In this document: piece by piece, positions 8,109 to 18,209 of the stretch | Layout of the letters: every line of letters starts with the position of its first letter | Numbering within the stretch: the first letter of the stretch is position 1 | From: Rikenellaceae bacterium | GTDB lineage: Bacteria; Bacteroidota; Bacteroidia; Bacteroidales; UBA932 | DNA: 64,000 nt | Direction: 5' to 3' | Assembly: GCA_003542575.1 (NCBI GenBank) | Contig: DPKJ01000003.1 | Location: 228,918 to 292,917, forward strand | Notes under the pieces: generated by a model | Told to the model about the DNA's origin: nothing | Database searches by the model: none | What the model saw: the letters and a program-made list of their open reading frames with translations, nothing else | Program-made: the position numbers and the translations under genes

Positions 8109-10640
8109 ATGAAAAACAGTCCCTTTTTCAGTTTAACCCCCATTTTAACATTTAGTATAATTGCAGCCTTAACTCTGGCACCCTTAAAACTTCACGCACA
8201 GGAACAGACAAAAGAAGAGACATCAGAAAGCAACACCGAAAACGGAAAGGAGAAACCTGCCGCACCTGCGGCAATTAAACCCTATTCTGATATCATTACA
8301 TCTAAAGCCATATCACAAAAGGGGCTTTTTGGTGTACACCAGATTGGCGATAAATACTTTTTTGAAATTCCGAAAAACCTGCTTGGCAGAGAAGTTTTGC
8401 TCGTTGTAAGAACAGTTAAAACCGGAGGAGGTGTCGGCTATGGTGGAGAATCACTTTCAGAGACTCTTTTCAGATGGGACATCTCGGCAAACGGCAGAAA
8501 AATCTACCTCCGCTCACCATATATATATAATGTAGCAGATAAAGAGAGCGACATATACGCTGCCTTTCAGAACTCTTTTGTTGAGCCAATCTATTATGCC
8601 TTTGATATAAGGGCATTCGGCAAAGACTCATCTGCGGTAATTGATGTAACAGATATGTACGCCAAGGATGCCATCACTTTTGGCCTTGCAGAGATGAAAA
8701 AGAGCTTTTTTGGAATAGGAACCCAGGAGGACAACAAAAGCTTTATCCACTATGTAAAAGCATTTCCTACTAACATCGAGTGCCGTTCTCAGAAGACATA
8801 CAAAAAGACAGGCAAATCAAAAAGCAGTGTTGAGACAAACGGTTTCGTAACCTTTGAAATAAACCACTCAATGCTTCTGCTCCCTGAAAAGCCAATGATG
8901 CCAAGAATTGCAGATGACCGCATTGGGATGTTCACACAAGGTCAGACCGACTATTCCTACGAATATTTCAGAATTAAGGGAACTCAGTATGTACGGCGCT
9001 GGAAACTTGAGCCAAAGGATCTGGAAGCATACAAGAGAGGAGAGCTGACAGAGCCTGTCAACCCGATAGTTTTTTATATTGACCCCGCTACTCCAAAAAA
9101 ACTTGTAAAATATTTTAAACAAGGGATTGAAGATTGGCAGGTAGCATTTGAAGCTGCCGGTTTTAAAAATGCCATACTTGCCAAAGAGGTTCCTTCCAAA
9201 GAGGAGGACCCCGACTGGGATGAGATGGACGCAAGGTATTCAATGGTGAATTATCTGGCATCTCAGGAGCAGAATGCCTACGGACCCCACGTTGCCGACC
9301 CTCGTTCAGGAGAGATAATAGAGGCACATGTATGCATATATCATAACCTTATGAAGCTAGTATCAAACTGGTACAGGGTACAGACTGCCGGTTCTAACCC
9401 AAATGCCCGCACCCTTACGTTAAGTGACGAGATTATGGGCGAACTTTACCGACAGGTAGTTTGTCACGAAGTTGGTCACTCGCTTGGTTTACCTCATAAC
9501 TTTGCTGCAAGTGCAGCTATTCCCGTTGACTCATTAAGGTCAAAATCATATACCGACAAATACGGAACAACTATGTCAATTATGGACTATGCAAGGTATA
9601 ACTACATAGCCCAGGAGGGAGACGGAATAGAAAACTTTATCCCAAAAGTTGGCCCCTACGATAAATATAACATCAATTGGGCGTACCGTGTAATCCCGGA
9701 GGTAACTTCACCAAGAGATGAGATTCCATTTCTTGATAAGATGATTGAAGAGAAGCTGGGAGACAGAACTTACCTTTACATCAAACACCAAATGACTCAG
9801 AACGACCCTCGAGGACAATCCGAAGACCTGGGAGATGATTCGATGTTAGCCGGCGAACTTGGACTTAAGAACCTTAAGTATGTTGCAGCAAACTTTGACA
9901 AATGGATTCATGAACCACACGAAACACAAGCCCCGGTTAAAGAGTTTTATGAAGAGATTTTTTCACAGTGGAGAAGATATATGCGCCATGTAACCACCCA
10001 TATCGGAGGGAGATATGAAACATATAAGAAACAGAGCCAGGATGGACCTTCATACCTTCCGGTTGAAAGAGAGAACCAAAAGAGGGCAATGAAATTTATC
10101 TGCGACAATGTCTTTGAAATGCCTCAGTGGCTGATAAGAAGAGATCTAATCGAAAAGTTTGACGCATCGGGTATGTACGAAAGAAATATTCGCTCTATTC
10201 AGGGAGGAGTTCTTAATGACCTGCTCACTATGGCAGCACTTTCCAGAATGGTTGACGCAACCTACAACTACAAAGACACATACAAGGTTGAGGAGCTTCT
10301 GGAAGATATCCGCAAAGGTATATTTAAGCAAATGTACAGTGGAAAAGCACTTGACGTTAATAAAAGATCTCTACATAAGATATATATCGACAAATTAAGA
10401 AGTCTTGCTCCAAAGAGCATTCTTAACGAAAAAAGGACAATGGGGGTGAATATGATTTATCTTAATGATCTACAGACACTTGTATGGAATGAATTAGAGA
10501 TCCTGAGAAAAGACTTAACTAGTGCAGTTAAAAAATATAAAAAAGGCACCATCGACAGAGGCCACCTTGAACTTCAACTGCAAAACGTTAACGCAATCAT
10601 TAACAGTGTTAAATCAACAGGCGGCACAAATGAGGCATAA
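8109..10640 (+). CDS. Exported zinc metalloprotease, DUF5117/metzincin type
   Basis: An 843-residue protein with a signal peptide (residues 1-31, ending LKLHAQ). The motif HEVGHSLGLPH near residues 452-462 fits the metzincin HExxHxxGxxH pattern, followed by a Met-turn-like SIMDY. The N-terminal half (RDVL-like segments such as SETLFRWDISANGRKIYLR and the RRWKLEP region) matches the DUF5117/DUF5118 architecture of Bacteroidota zinc-dependent proteases. It probably cleaves proteins or peptides at the cell surface or periplasm. Its last 11 nt overlap the start of the TldD-like gene, so the two are translationally coupled. It begins a run of genes reaching 19.8 kb. Confidence 0.85.
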   Translation: MKNSPFFSLTPILTFSIIAALTLAPLKLHAQEQTKEETSESNTENGKEKPAAPAAIKPYSDIITSKAISQKGLFGVHQIGDKYFFEIPKNLLGREVLLVVRTVKTGGGVGYGGESLSETLFRWDISANGRKIYLRSPYIYNVADKESDIYAAFQNSFVEPIYYAFDIRAFGKDSSAVIDVTDMYAKDAITFGLAEMKKSFFGIGTQEDNKSFIHYVKAFPTNIECRSQKTYKKTGKSKSSVETNGFVTFEINHSMLLLPEKPMMPRIADDRIGMFTQGQTDYSYEYFRIKGTQYVRRWKLEPKDLEAYKRGELTEPVNPIVFYIDPATPKKLVKYFKQGIEDWQVAFEAAGFKNAILAKEVPSKEEDPDWDEMDARYSMVNYLASQEQNAYGPHVADPRSGEIIEAHVCIYHNLMKLVSNWYRVQTAGSNPNARTLTLSDEIMGELYRQVVCHEVGHSLGLPHNFAASAAIPVDSLRSKSYTDKYGTTMSIMDYARYNYIAQEGDGIENFIPKVGPYDKYNINWAYRVIPEVTSPRDEIPFLDKMIEEKLGDRTYLYIKHQMTQNDPRGQSEDLGDDSMLAGELGLKNLKYVAANFDKWIHEPHETQAPVKEFYEEIFSQWRRYMRHVTTHIGGRYETYKKQSQDGPSYLPVERENQKRAMKFICDNVFEMPQWLIRRDLIEKFDASGMYERNIRSIQGGVLNDLLTMAALSRMVDATYNYKDTYKVEELLEDIRKGIFKQMYSGKALDVNKRSLHKIYIDKLRSLAPKSILNEKRTMGVNMIYLNDLQTLVWNELEILRKDLTSAVKKYKKGTIDRGHLELQLQNVNAIINSVKSTGGTNEA

Positions 10641-12330
10641 AAAAATTAAATATTCAGTAATTTCCCTTTGTTTACTCTTCTCCATTACAGGAACGGGTAG
10701 CGTCAGCGGTCAGGAGAGACTTATGGATGTGATAGAGGGTGAATTGAGAATTTATTTCAAAGAACTTGGAAAAGAGAAAGTTCCACCATACTTCATGAGC
10801 TGTCGGGTTGATGATGTTACAACAACATCTGTGGATGCATCATTCGGGGTTGTAAACGGGGTTACCAAAAACAGAATCGTTGCGGCTCTACCCGAAGTTA
10901 GGGTCGGATCACCGGAATTTGATAATTTTCACAACAACACTCCGGGAACAACAATCTCCTTTTTTGCTCCACCGGAACCTATCTTGCTCCCTTATGAAAG
11001 CACCGGATCAGAGAGTGCAATCAAACAGATACTATGGAATGAGTTTCTCTCTCGTTATAAATATGGAGTTGCATCATATCAGGCAATGAGATCAGCTAAA
11101 GGAGTCAGGGCTGAAGAGAGTGACAAATCACCCGATTTTACACAGGTTGAAGTGGTTAATTACCACGAAGAGCCTCTGAATATGGACAAAGCACTTATGG
11201 ATGTTGAGAAATCAAAATCAATTGCAAAAAAATATTCAGCCCTCTTTCTTCAGTACCCTGATATTATTAGAGGGAGTGTATCTGTAAGACAGGAGATAAT
11301 AAGAAAATATTATATATCAACTGAGGGCGCAAGAATTGCGCACAACTTAACTCACAATTTCCTGATGGTTAGAGCTGCCGTTAAGGCAGATGATGGGATG
11401 GATCTTCCATTGGCCATAACCTATTTCTCATTCGATCGTGACGGTTTCCCAGATGAAGAGGTTATAAAAAAAGATATTCTAAATCTGGCAGACAGGCTTA
11501 TCAAGCTAAAGAATGCACCTGTGGTACAACCATATACAGGGCCGGCACTTCTTTCCGGTTCTACAAGTGGTGTTTTTTTTCACGAAATTTTCGGACATAG
11601 AATAGAGGGTCAGAAGATGAAAAGTGATGGAGACGGGCAGACTTTTAAAAAAATGATTGGAAAGCAGGTTTTGCCTTTAACCATGAGTGTATATGACGAC
11701 CCTTCGCTTGAAGTTTATAAAGGGATGGACCTGAACGGGCATTATAAATTTGATGATCAGGGAGTAAAAGGTGAGAGAGTAACAGTTGTAAAAGAGGGTA
11801 TTCTTAATGACTTCCTGATGACAAGGACCGCAATAGATGGGTTCCCAAGATCAAATGGCCATTCAAGGGCAGAGGTAGGGTATGATCCCACTTCAAGACA
11901 ATCTAATCTGATAATTGAGACCAGCGATTATAAAAGTGAAGAGGAGCTAAGGCAGATGTTAAAGGATGAAGCAGCTAGTCAGGGAAAAGATTATGGTTTC
12001 TTTTTTAAGGAGGTTACAGGCGGTTTTACAATGACCGGACGCAATAGCCCCAATGCATTTAATGTTACTCCACTTGAGGTTTACAAGGTATATGTTGACG
12101 GAAGGGAGGATGAACTTGTAAGAGGAGTCGATCTGATTGGAACTCCGCTTTCTATGTTCTCCAACATTATTTGTGCCGGAGGAGTGACTGAGAGTTTTGT
12201 AGGAAGCTGTGGATCAATTTCGGGATATGTGCCTGTTTCTGCAATTTCCCCGGCAATTCTTGTAAACAAAGTAGAGCTTCAAATGAAGCCTCGTTCAAGA
12301 AATCTTCCACCTGTTTTGGCAAGGCCATAA
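10630..12330 (+). CDS. Exported TldD-like metalloprotease (catalytic subunit)
   Basis: I chose the ATG at 10630, which gives 566 residues with a signal peptide (to about GSVSG, residue 27) and an 11-nt overlap with the previous gene. A longer in-frame ORF from 10522 would lie inside the upstream coding region. Residues 318-323 are HEIFGH, the HExxxH zinc motif of TldD, followed by RIEGQ. A C-terminal CAGG segment fits the Cys ligand region. TldD/TldE proteases normally sit in the cytoplasm and trim unfolded or ribosomally made modified peptides; here the leader implies periplasmic action. The next gene is its likely non-catalytic partner. Confidence 0.88.
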   Translation: MRHKKIKYSVISLCLLFSITGTGSVSGQERLMDVIEGELRIYFKELGKEKVPPYFMSCRVDDVTTTSVDASFGVVNGVTKNRIVAALPEVRVGSPEFDNFHNNTPGTTISFFAPPEPILLPYESTGSESAIKQILWNEFLSRYKYGVASYQAMRSAKGVRAEESDKSPDFTQVEVVNYHEEPLNMDKALMDVEKSKSIAKKYSALFLQYPDIIRGSVSVRQEIIRKYYISTEGARIAHNLTHNFLMVRAAVKADDGMDLPLAITYFSFDRDGFPDEEVIKKDILNLADRLIKLKNAPVVQPYTGPALLSGSTSGVFFHEIFGHRIEGQKMKSDGDGQTFKKMIGKQVLPLTMSVYDDPSLEVYKGMDLNGHYKFDDQGVKGERVTVVKEGILNDFLMTRTAIDGFPRSNGHSRAEVGYDPTSRQSNLIIETSDYKSEEELRQMLKDEAASQGKDYGFFFKEVTGGFTMTGRNSPNAFNVTPLEVYKVYVDGREDELVRGVDLIGTPLSMFSNIICAGGVTESFVGSCGSISGYVPVSAISPAILVNKVELQMKPRSRNLPPVLARP

Positions 12331-12345
12331 AACCTAACAAGAAAA

Positions 12346-14010
12346 ATGAAAAAAACATTATTATACATTATACTTCTCCTCTACCCGATATCTCTTTTTT
12401 GCCAAAGTTCAGATGAGATAATTTTCAGAGCAATGGAGCTTGAGGCAAAAAGAGCAACAGACAGCCTTCAGATGGCAGGTCTTTCAAAACCTTTCTTTGT
12501 CAGCTATTCCGTTACAGACAAAGAGCTTATTGAGATTAAAGCCGTTCTGGGTGCAATTGTCTATTCAAATCAAAGCCCGAGATTCAGAAACATATCTGTA
12601 AAGCCACTAATAGGTGATTATAAAACAACCAATATTATCAGTTTCAATGCAGATATGGTTAGCTCGAGGGCAAGTGCAGAAAACGATGAAGGGCAACTAA
12701 GGAGAGATCTGTGGCTGGCAACTGACGCCGCTTATAAGGAGGCCGCAGCAACATACAGACAAAAGACAGCCTCAGGGAAATCAAATAAAAACATTAATGA
12801 CTTCCTCCCTGCAAAGCCATTCGTAAGAACCACCGTTCAATATGATACTCTCCGTTTTGACAAAGAGGGTTGGGAAAAAAGAGCTAAAGAGCTTTCTGCA
12901 ATCTTCCTTAATTATCCCGAAATAGTAAACTCTTCTGTAACATATAAGAGCTCAAACACATATTACTATCACTATAACACCGAAGGGACAAAGTTTGTAT
13001 CTCCTGCAGGCCTTTCATTACTAACCATCACAGCTTCAATCAAGGATAAGGATGGTCAAACACATAAAGACAAGATAGAATTTGTTGCAGTTTCAGACAA
13101 GTATCTTCCTGACCTGGCAAGGTGTGTCTCAGCAATAGAATCAATGATACTATCACTTAAAGAGATGGCATCTGCTACAGATATTACTGAGTACTATTCG
13201 GGTCCTGTGATGTTTGAAGACCAGGCGGTACTTAAGTTGTTTATGGAGAACCTTGTAATGAAAAATGGCATTATTGCCAAAAGAGACAACATCAATCTTA
13301 ACAGCGGTGCTTCCAGAATTACCAAAGTAGACAAATCTCTTGTCAGCCGTATGGGCAAAAAACTTGTTGATCAAAAAATCACAATTAAAGATGCCTCCAA
13401 TTATTCTCATTTTCAAGGCATGCCTGTACCTGGATTTATTGATATTGATGCTGAGGGTGTTGCCAGGAAAGATGAAATCGCCCTTATTGAAAAGGGTCTC
13501 TTAAAAAGAATGATCTCAGGAAGAATGCCTGCAGACAGCGGAATGACATCTACCGGGAGCCTGAGATTTAACCTGTTGGATAAAAGAGCCTCTGTTAACA
13601 TGTTGCCGACACTGCTTCATATAACTACTGAAAAAGGAAAATCCTCTGCCCAGTTAAAAAAGGAACTCTTAAAAAGCGCAGCATCTGAGGGTCTGGAGTA
13701 CGCATATATAATAAGAAGATACCCGGAACTTAGAGATGATATTTCACCAAAGATTTATCGGGTTGATGTAAAAACAGGTCGTGAAACTCCGGTAAAATCA
13801 GCTACTATCCTGACAATCATGAACACTACCGTTTTGAAAAGGATAAAAACCATTTCTGCCAAAGAACAAATACAGGTAAGAGTATACGAGAATTATCCAA
13901 TTACTGTATCTTTGCCAAGTGTAATTATTATTGACGATATCGAACTAAACCAACTAAATTATAATAAAGAGAACAAACAATTGATTTCCAATCCGCTTCA
14001 AAGAAACTAA
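12346..14010 (+). CDS. Exported TldE/PmbA-like partner, no zinc motif
   Basis: A 554-residue protein with a signal peptide (residues 1-19, ending LFCQ), 15 bp after the TldD-like gene. It aligns by eye with the same fold: a similar N-terminal half, a YSGPVMFEDQAVLKLF segment in the position of the TldD motif, and a matching GLLKRMISGRMP region. The HExxxH motif is absent (LFMENLVMKN stands there), as in TldE/PmbA, the inactive half of the TldD-TldE heterodimer. Together the pair should form one exported protease. Substrates are unknown. Confidence 0.82.
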   Translation: MKKTLLYIILLLYPISLFCQSSDEIIFRAMELEAKRATDSLQMAGLSKPFFVSYSVTDKELIEIKAVLGAIVYSNQSPRFRNISVKPLIGDYKTTNIISFNADMVSSRASAENDEGQLRRDLWLATDAAYKEAAATYRQKTASGKSNKNINDFLPAKPFVRTTVQYDTLRFDKEGWEKRAKELSAIFLNYPEIVNSSVTYKSSNTYYYHYNTEGTKFVSPAGLSLLTITASIKDKDGQTHKDKIEFVAVSDKYLPDLARCVSAIESMILSLKEMASATDITEYYSGPVMFEDQAVLKLFMENLVMKNGIIAKRDNINLNSGASRITKVDKSLVSRMGKKLVDQKITIKDASNYSHFQGMPVPGFIDIDAEGVARKDEIALIEKGLLKRMISGRMPADSGMTSTGSLRFNLLDKRASVNMLPTLLHITTEKGKSSAQLKKELLKSAASEGLEYAYIIRRYPELRDDISPKIYRVDVKTGRETPVKSATILTIMNTTVLKRIKTISAKEQIQVRVYENYPITVSLPSVIIIDDIELNQLNYNKENKQLISNPLQRN

Positions 14011-14041
14011 ACGCTACTTTATAAACTTAATTAACTAAACT

Positions 14042-16915
14042 ATGAAAAGGAAACTATTGGTATTTTTTCTTATCTGTATTGGGTTTGCAACAATCTTGCC
14101 TGCCCAGACAGCAAGAAGGCTATACTCGGTAAAGGGTTTCGTCTATGAAAATGAGACGAACGTTCCTATCGAGATGGCTTTAGTCTCACTTCCTGATCTT
14201 AACCTATGGGGAACTACCGACGCAAAAGGTATGTTCTTAATAAACAGAGTATCAGAAGGAACAACTAAGCTGGAAATTACATGCCTCGGATATCAGACCA
14301 TGGAAACCATGGTCAAGATTGAGAGGAATATTGACAGCCTGACATTCAAACTAAAAGAGGAAAACCTTAAACTTCAATCTGTTACAGTAACAGCAACCGA
14401 GGTTAAAAGTGCTATAAACACCTCTACAAGAATGGACAGGCAGGCAATTGACCACCTTCAGGTTATTAACCCTACAGACATTATGAGTTTATTACCGGGG
14501 GGTAAAACTGTTAACCCTAACCTAATGACACAGAGCGTGTTTAACATCAGGGGTGGAGACGGAAACGGAAGCTTTGGAACTGCAGTTGAGGTTGATGGTA
14601 TAAGACTGTCTCCAAACAGTAATTTATCAGGTACCACTTCAGGTGTTGACACCCGTAACCTCTCTGCTTCAAACTTTGAATCAATTGAGGTAATAACCGG
14701 GGTTCCATCTGTTGAATACGGGGATATGACATCCGGGTTGGTTGTAATCCGCACAAAAAAGGGTAGATCTGGATACAATGTATCTACATCTCTTAACCCA
14801 ACTACAAAGCAGATCTCACTAAGTAAAGGTTTTGACCTTAAGAAAGACAGGGGTATTTTAAATTTCAATACTGAATATGCCCATGCATTCCAGAATCCTG
14901 TCTCTCCGTACACTACCTACTTCAGGAATGGTTATGGATTAAACTATTCAAATACCTTCAACAGAGAGGGTCGCCCTGTTCAGTTTAATGTAAATCTGGG
15001 AGGAACAATAGGACGTCAGGATGCTAAAACAGACCCTGATGCATATAAGGACACCTGGTCATTAACACAGGATAATGCAATAAGGTTTGGCGCAAGTGCA
15101 AATTGGCTGATAAACAGCGCCTATATTACTAACTTAGATTTTAGTGTAAGTGGCAGTTATAAGGATGACCTTTCAAAAAACAACACCTACTTTTCATATG
15201 CAACCATTAAACCGGCCATAAATGCAATGGAGAATGGGTATCATGAGACAAATTATCTTCCTGCTCAATTCTACAATGTTCGTATTGAAGACAGTAAAGG
15301 TCTCAACTTCAGTGCAAACATTAAATACAATTTGAACAAAAGGTATGGAGGTGTTTTAAATAAAGTTAAAGCCGGCATCGGATGGTCAACAAGTGGGAAT
15401 ATTGGCAAAGGTGAAGATTATGAAAACAATTTATATCCTGATGGATACAGGCCCAGACCTTATTCCGATATACCTTTCCTTCACAATCTGAATGCATACA
15501 TTGAGGATAATATAACTCTCCCAATAGGGAAAACCACTCTTTCACTCGTAGGTGGTGTCCGCTTCGAAGCTAATTACATTAAAGACATGGCATACAAAAA
15601 TCCAATGTCTGCCTCACCAAGGTTTAATGCTCGTTATACCATCCTTGAAAACAGAGGTAACAAGGGATTCCTTCGCAACCTGAGTATCAGGGGAGGCTGG
15701 GGTATGATGGAGAAGCTTCCGAATCTCTCTGTAATTTATCCTCAGGATAAATACAGAGACATCATGGTCTATTCAAAAAACTACGGAACACAGAATAACT
15801 ATTTTTATGTAGCAAAAACAAATGTGTTCCGTGACTTTTTCAATCCAGATCTTGAATGGTCAAGAAGCCGCAATATTGAGTTTGGTATTGACGGAAATAT
15901 TGGTGGAATAGGTGTTTCTTTGGTTTACTACAACAACAAGGCTTTAAATCCTTACTATACAGAATCTTTTCATGTCCCTTACGCATACACCAAAACGGAT
16001 GAAAATTATGCAGTTCCCAACAATCCTGAATTTAGGGTTGATAAGATAACCGGAGAGATATATGTTCGTGATAAAGACAACCCTTCACTTGGTGAGGTTA
16101 TGATTCCTAAGTCAGTCACAGACACATTATTTATACAGAATTCAATGCAGGCTAACGGTGAGCCAAGTTATCGTCAAGGTGTGGAACTCTCTATTGACTT
16201 TGGAAGAGTTGAATCGATAAGAACATCTTTCCGTTTTGACGCAAGGTACTCATACTCTAAGGAAGTCTCGGAAAGACTATCATCATCATACTCTGCAATA
16301 CCTCACTCTACAATTCCTACCAATCAGGGCAGATCTTATGAATTTGTTGCCTTCTATATGGGAGGTACAGGTAGAAATGTTACCTACAATGGATCATGGG
16401 GAGATGGTATGACAGCAAACTTTACCGCAACTACACACATACCTGAGATAAGAATGACAATTTCACTCAGACTCGAAGGAACCTTATACGCAAGATCTCA
16501 GAATCTTACCTATTACAACGGTAAGGAATGGGCATATCTTGTTGATGAGAGCGGGAACAGAGTAAACAAGAGTGTTTACGATCAGAAAGAGTATTTCTCA
16601 GGAGTATGGCCTGTTGCCTACATGGGATTTGATCAGGTGGTTAAACCATTTACACAGACTGAAGCAAATGATCCAAGGTTTGCGTACTTAATTGGTCGTT
16701 CCAACACAATTTACACTTTTATGCAAGACGGTAATGGTGCATACTTTATGTCAAACATAAGTCTCACCAAAGAGATTGGAGACTTAGCCTCTCTGTCTTT
16801 CTATGTGAATAACTTTACAAAGAGCAACCCTTACTTAAAGAGCTGGGCAACCGGTGTAGAGTCTGTGAGAAATATAGGGTTTGCATATGGAGCAACACTT
16901 AGATTTAAATTTTAA
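14042..16915 (+). CDS. TonB-dependent outer membrane receptor
   Basis: A 957-residue outer-membrane transporter. After a signal peptide (ending LPAQ) comes a carboxypeptidase-regulatory-like domain (about residues 28-115), then a plug domain with TDIMSLLPGG, FNIRGGDGNGSFGTAVEVDG and a VEYGDMTSGLVVI segment. A beta-barrel follows, ending in Phe (ATLRFKF), the usual signal for barrel assembly. It should import a ligand using TonB energy. It is not clearly a SusC with SusD partner; the next genes encode a DUF4876-like lipoprotein and another barrel. Ligand unknown; the upstream proteases hint at a peptide or a metal-peptide complex. Confidence 0.92.
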   Translation: MKRKLLVFFLICIGFATILPAQTARRLYSVKGFVYENETNVPIEMALVSLPDLNLWGTTDAKGMFLINRVSEGTTKLEITCLGYQTMETMVKIERNIDSLTFKLKEENLKLQSVTVTATEVKSAINTSTRMDRQAIDHLQVINPTDIMSLLPGGKTVNPNLMTQSVFNIRGGDGNGSFGTAVEVDGIRLSPNSNLSGTTSGVDTRNLSASNFESIEVITGVPSVEYGDMTSGLVVIRTKKGRSGYNVSTSLNPTTKQISLSKGFDLKKDRGILNFNTEYAHAFQNPVSPYTTYFRNGYGLNYSNTFNREGRPVQFNVNLGGTIGRQDAKTDPDAYKDTWSLTQDNAIRFGASANWLINSAYITNLDFSVSGSYKDDLSKNNTYFSYATIKPAINAMENGYHETNYLPAQFYNVRIEDSKGLNFSANIKYNLNKRYGGVLNKVKAGIGWSTSGNIGKGEDYENNLYPDGYRPRPYSDIPFLHNLNAYIEDNITLPIGKTTLSLVGGVRFEANYIKDMAYKNPMSASPRFNARYTILENRGNKGFLRNLSIRGGWGMMEKLPNLSVIYPQDKYRDIMVYSKNYGTQNNYFYVAKTNVFRDFFNPDLEWSRSRNIEFGIDGNIGGIGVSLVYYNNKALNPYYTESFHVPYAYTKTDENYAVPNNPEFRVDKITGEIYVRDKDNPSLGEVMIPKSVTDTLFIQNSMQANGEPSYRQGVELSIDFGRVESIRTSFRFDARYSYSKEVSERLSSSYSAIPHSTIPTNQGRSYEFVAFYMGGTGRNVTYNGSWGDGMTANFTATTHIPEIRMTISLRLEGTLYARSQNLTYYNGKEWAYLVDESGNRVNKSVYDQKEYFSGVWPVAYMGFDQVVKPFTQTEANDPRFAYLIGRSNTIYTFMQDGNGAYFMSNISLTKEIGDLASLSFYVNNFTKSNPYLKSWATGVESVRNIGFAYGATLRFKF

Positions 16916-16927
16916 ACCTGAAGAGAG

Positions 16928-18193
16928 ATGAAAAAAAGTTTATATATATTATTCATTTTTGCTTTCGTTGGCCTTTTATCATCTTGTCAGCAAAAACTGC
17001 AGGATCTGATAGATGAAAATCCGTATAAAACGGGTTCACGGAAGTTAAATATTAACCTCATTTATCCCGAAGGCTTCGAAGATGAGGTGAAGGCAGGAGC
17101 TGAGGTAACTGTTCTTAACCCAAGTAATGGTGCCTCTTATAATTTGGTTACAGACAACCAGGGTAAAGTTTCAATTGAGCTTCAATATGGATTTTACCGT
17201 GTATCAGTAACAGATAAGGGGACTCCTGTTTCAGGAGCAATTCCAATTTTTAACCGTAGTGTAGACCAGATTAGGTTAATTGACACACTCAAAGGAGATT
17301 TAACATTAAATATTGAATTAATTCTCTCTTATGCCGGTCAGCTTATAATAAAGGAGATATACTACAGAGGCTGTACAGGTCCGGATCAAAAAACGTTCCA
17401 ATATGATAAATATCTTGCAATTTATAACAATAGTGATGATGTTGCATATTTAGATAGCGTCTGCTTTGGAACTGTTGAGCCTTACAATGCACCAACCAGT
17501 CCTACTGCCTGGAGTTACATAAAAGATGGTCAAAGGGTAATCAGGGATACTATTCCAATAATTGAAGCGGTTTGGCAATTTCCGGGAACCGGTAAGAGCT
17601 ACCCTCTTCAACCAGGAGAGCAAGCAGTTGTTGCAATCAGCGCAGCTGTTAACCATACTATACTAAGACCTCAGTCTGTTAATCTTGATGTGCCAGGGTA
17701 TTGGGTATGTTACAATCAACGATACACCAATGCCAACTATCACCCATCACCCGGTCCAAACCTTGTGGGAAGATGGCTTGACCTTTTATGGAAGGGTGGT
17801 ACTGCAAATGCATATCCATTCTCTGTTTCAAGTCCGGCAACTGTAATTTTCAGAATACCTGAGATTGGTGCACAAGCTTATGTTAATGATCCTGCCAACA
17901 GAAGTCGTAAACCCGGGACCACATCTGCAACTGAATATATAATGATCCCATCTGCATGGGTATTAGACGGTGTTGAAAGCTTTGATGTAACTACAAAAAA
18001 CAAGAGACTTCCTGCCTCTATTGATGCATCATATGCACTTATGGAGAGTGCTGATGGTTATCAGGGTAAAACCATTCACCGAAAAATTGATCCTATAGCA
18101 ACAGCAATTGCAGGTGGAAGAATTGTTTATATGGATACAAACAACTCTTTAAACGACTTTTATGTAAGAGAGAGTCAATCTATTAAAGAATAG
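16928..18193 (+). CDS. DUF4876-like lipoprotein
   Basis: A 421-residue lipoprotein with signal peptide ending LLSSC (Cys20). Residues about 35-130 form a beta-sandwich-like segment with a carboxypeptidase-regulatory flavour (VTVLNPSNGASYNLVTDNQG). The remainder includes IKEIYYRGC, YDKYLAIYNNS and a C-terminal RKPGTTSATEYIM region, resembling the DUF4876 proteins commonly encoded next to TonB-dependent receptors in Bacteroidota. It lies 12 bp after the receptor gene and probably acts with it at the outer membrane, perhaps in ligand capture. Family call is from recalled motifs. Confidence 0.75.
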   Translation: MKKSLYILFIFAFVGLLSSCQQKLQDLIDENPYKTGSRKLNINLIYPEGFEDEVKAGAEVTVLNPSNGASYNLVTDNQGKVSIELQYGFYRVSVTDKGTPVSGAIPIFNRSVDQIRLIDTLKGDLTLNIELILSYAGQLIIKEIYYRGCTGPDQKTFQYDKYLAIYNNSDDVAYLDSVCFGTVEPYNAPTSPTAWSYIKDGQRVIRDTIPIIEAVWQFPGTGKSYPLQPGEQAVVAISAAVNHTILRPQSVNLDVPGYWVCYNQRYTNANYHPSPGPNLVGRWLDLLWKGGTANAYPFSVSSPATVIFRIPEIGAQAYVNDPANRSRKPGTTSATEYIMIPSAWVLDGVESFDVTTKNKRLPASIDASYALMESADGYQGKTIHRKIDPIATAIAGGRIVYMDTNNSLNDFYVRESQSIKE

Positions 18194-18209
18194 TTAAAAA
18201 AACAGGATT

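Noticed and set aside
10522..10629. Upstream extension of the TldD-like ORF
   Set aside because: The extension lies inside the previous protease gene in another frame, and the signal peptide begins at the internal ATG at 10630.
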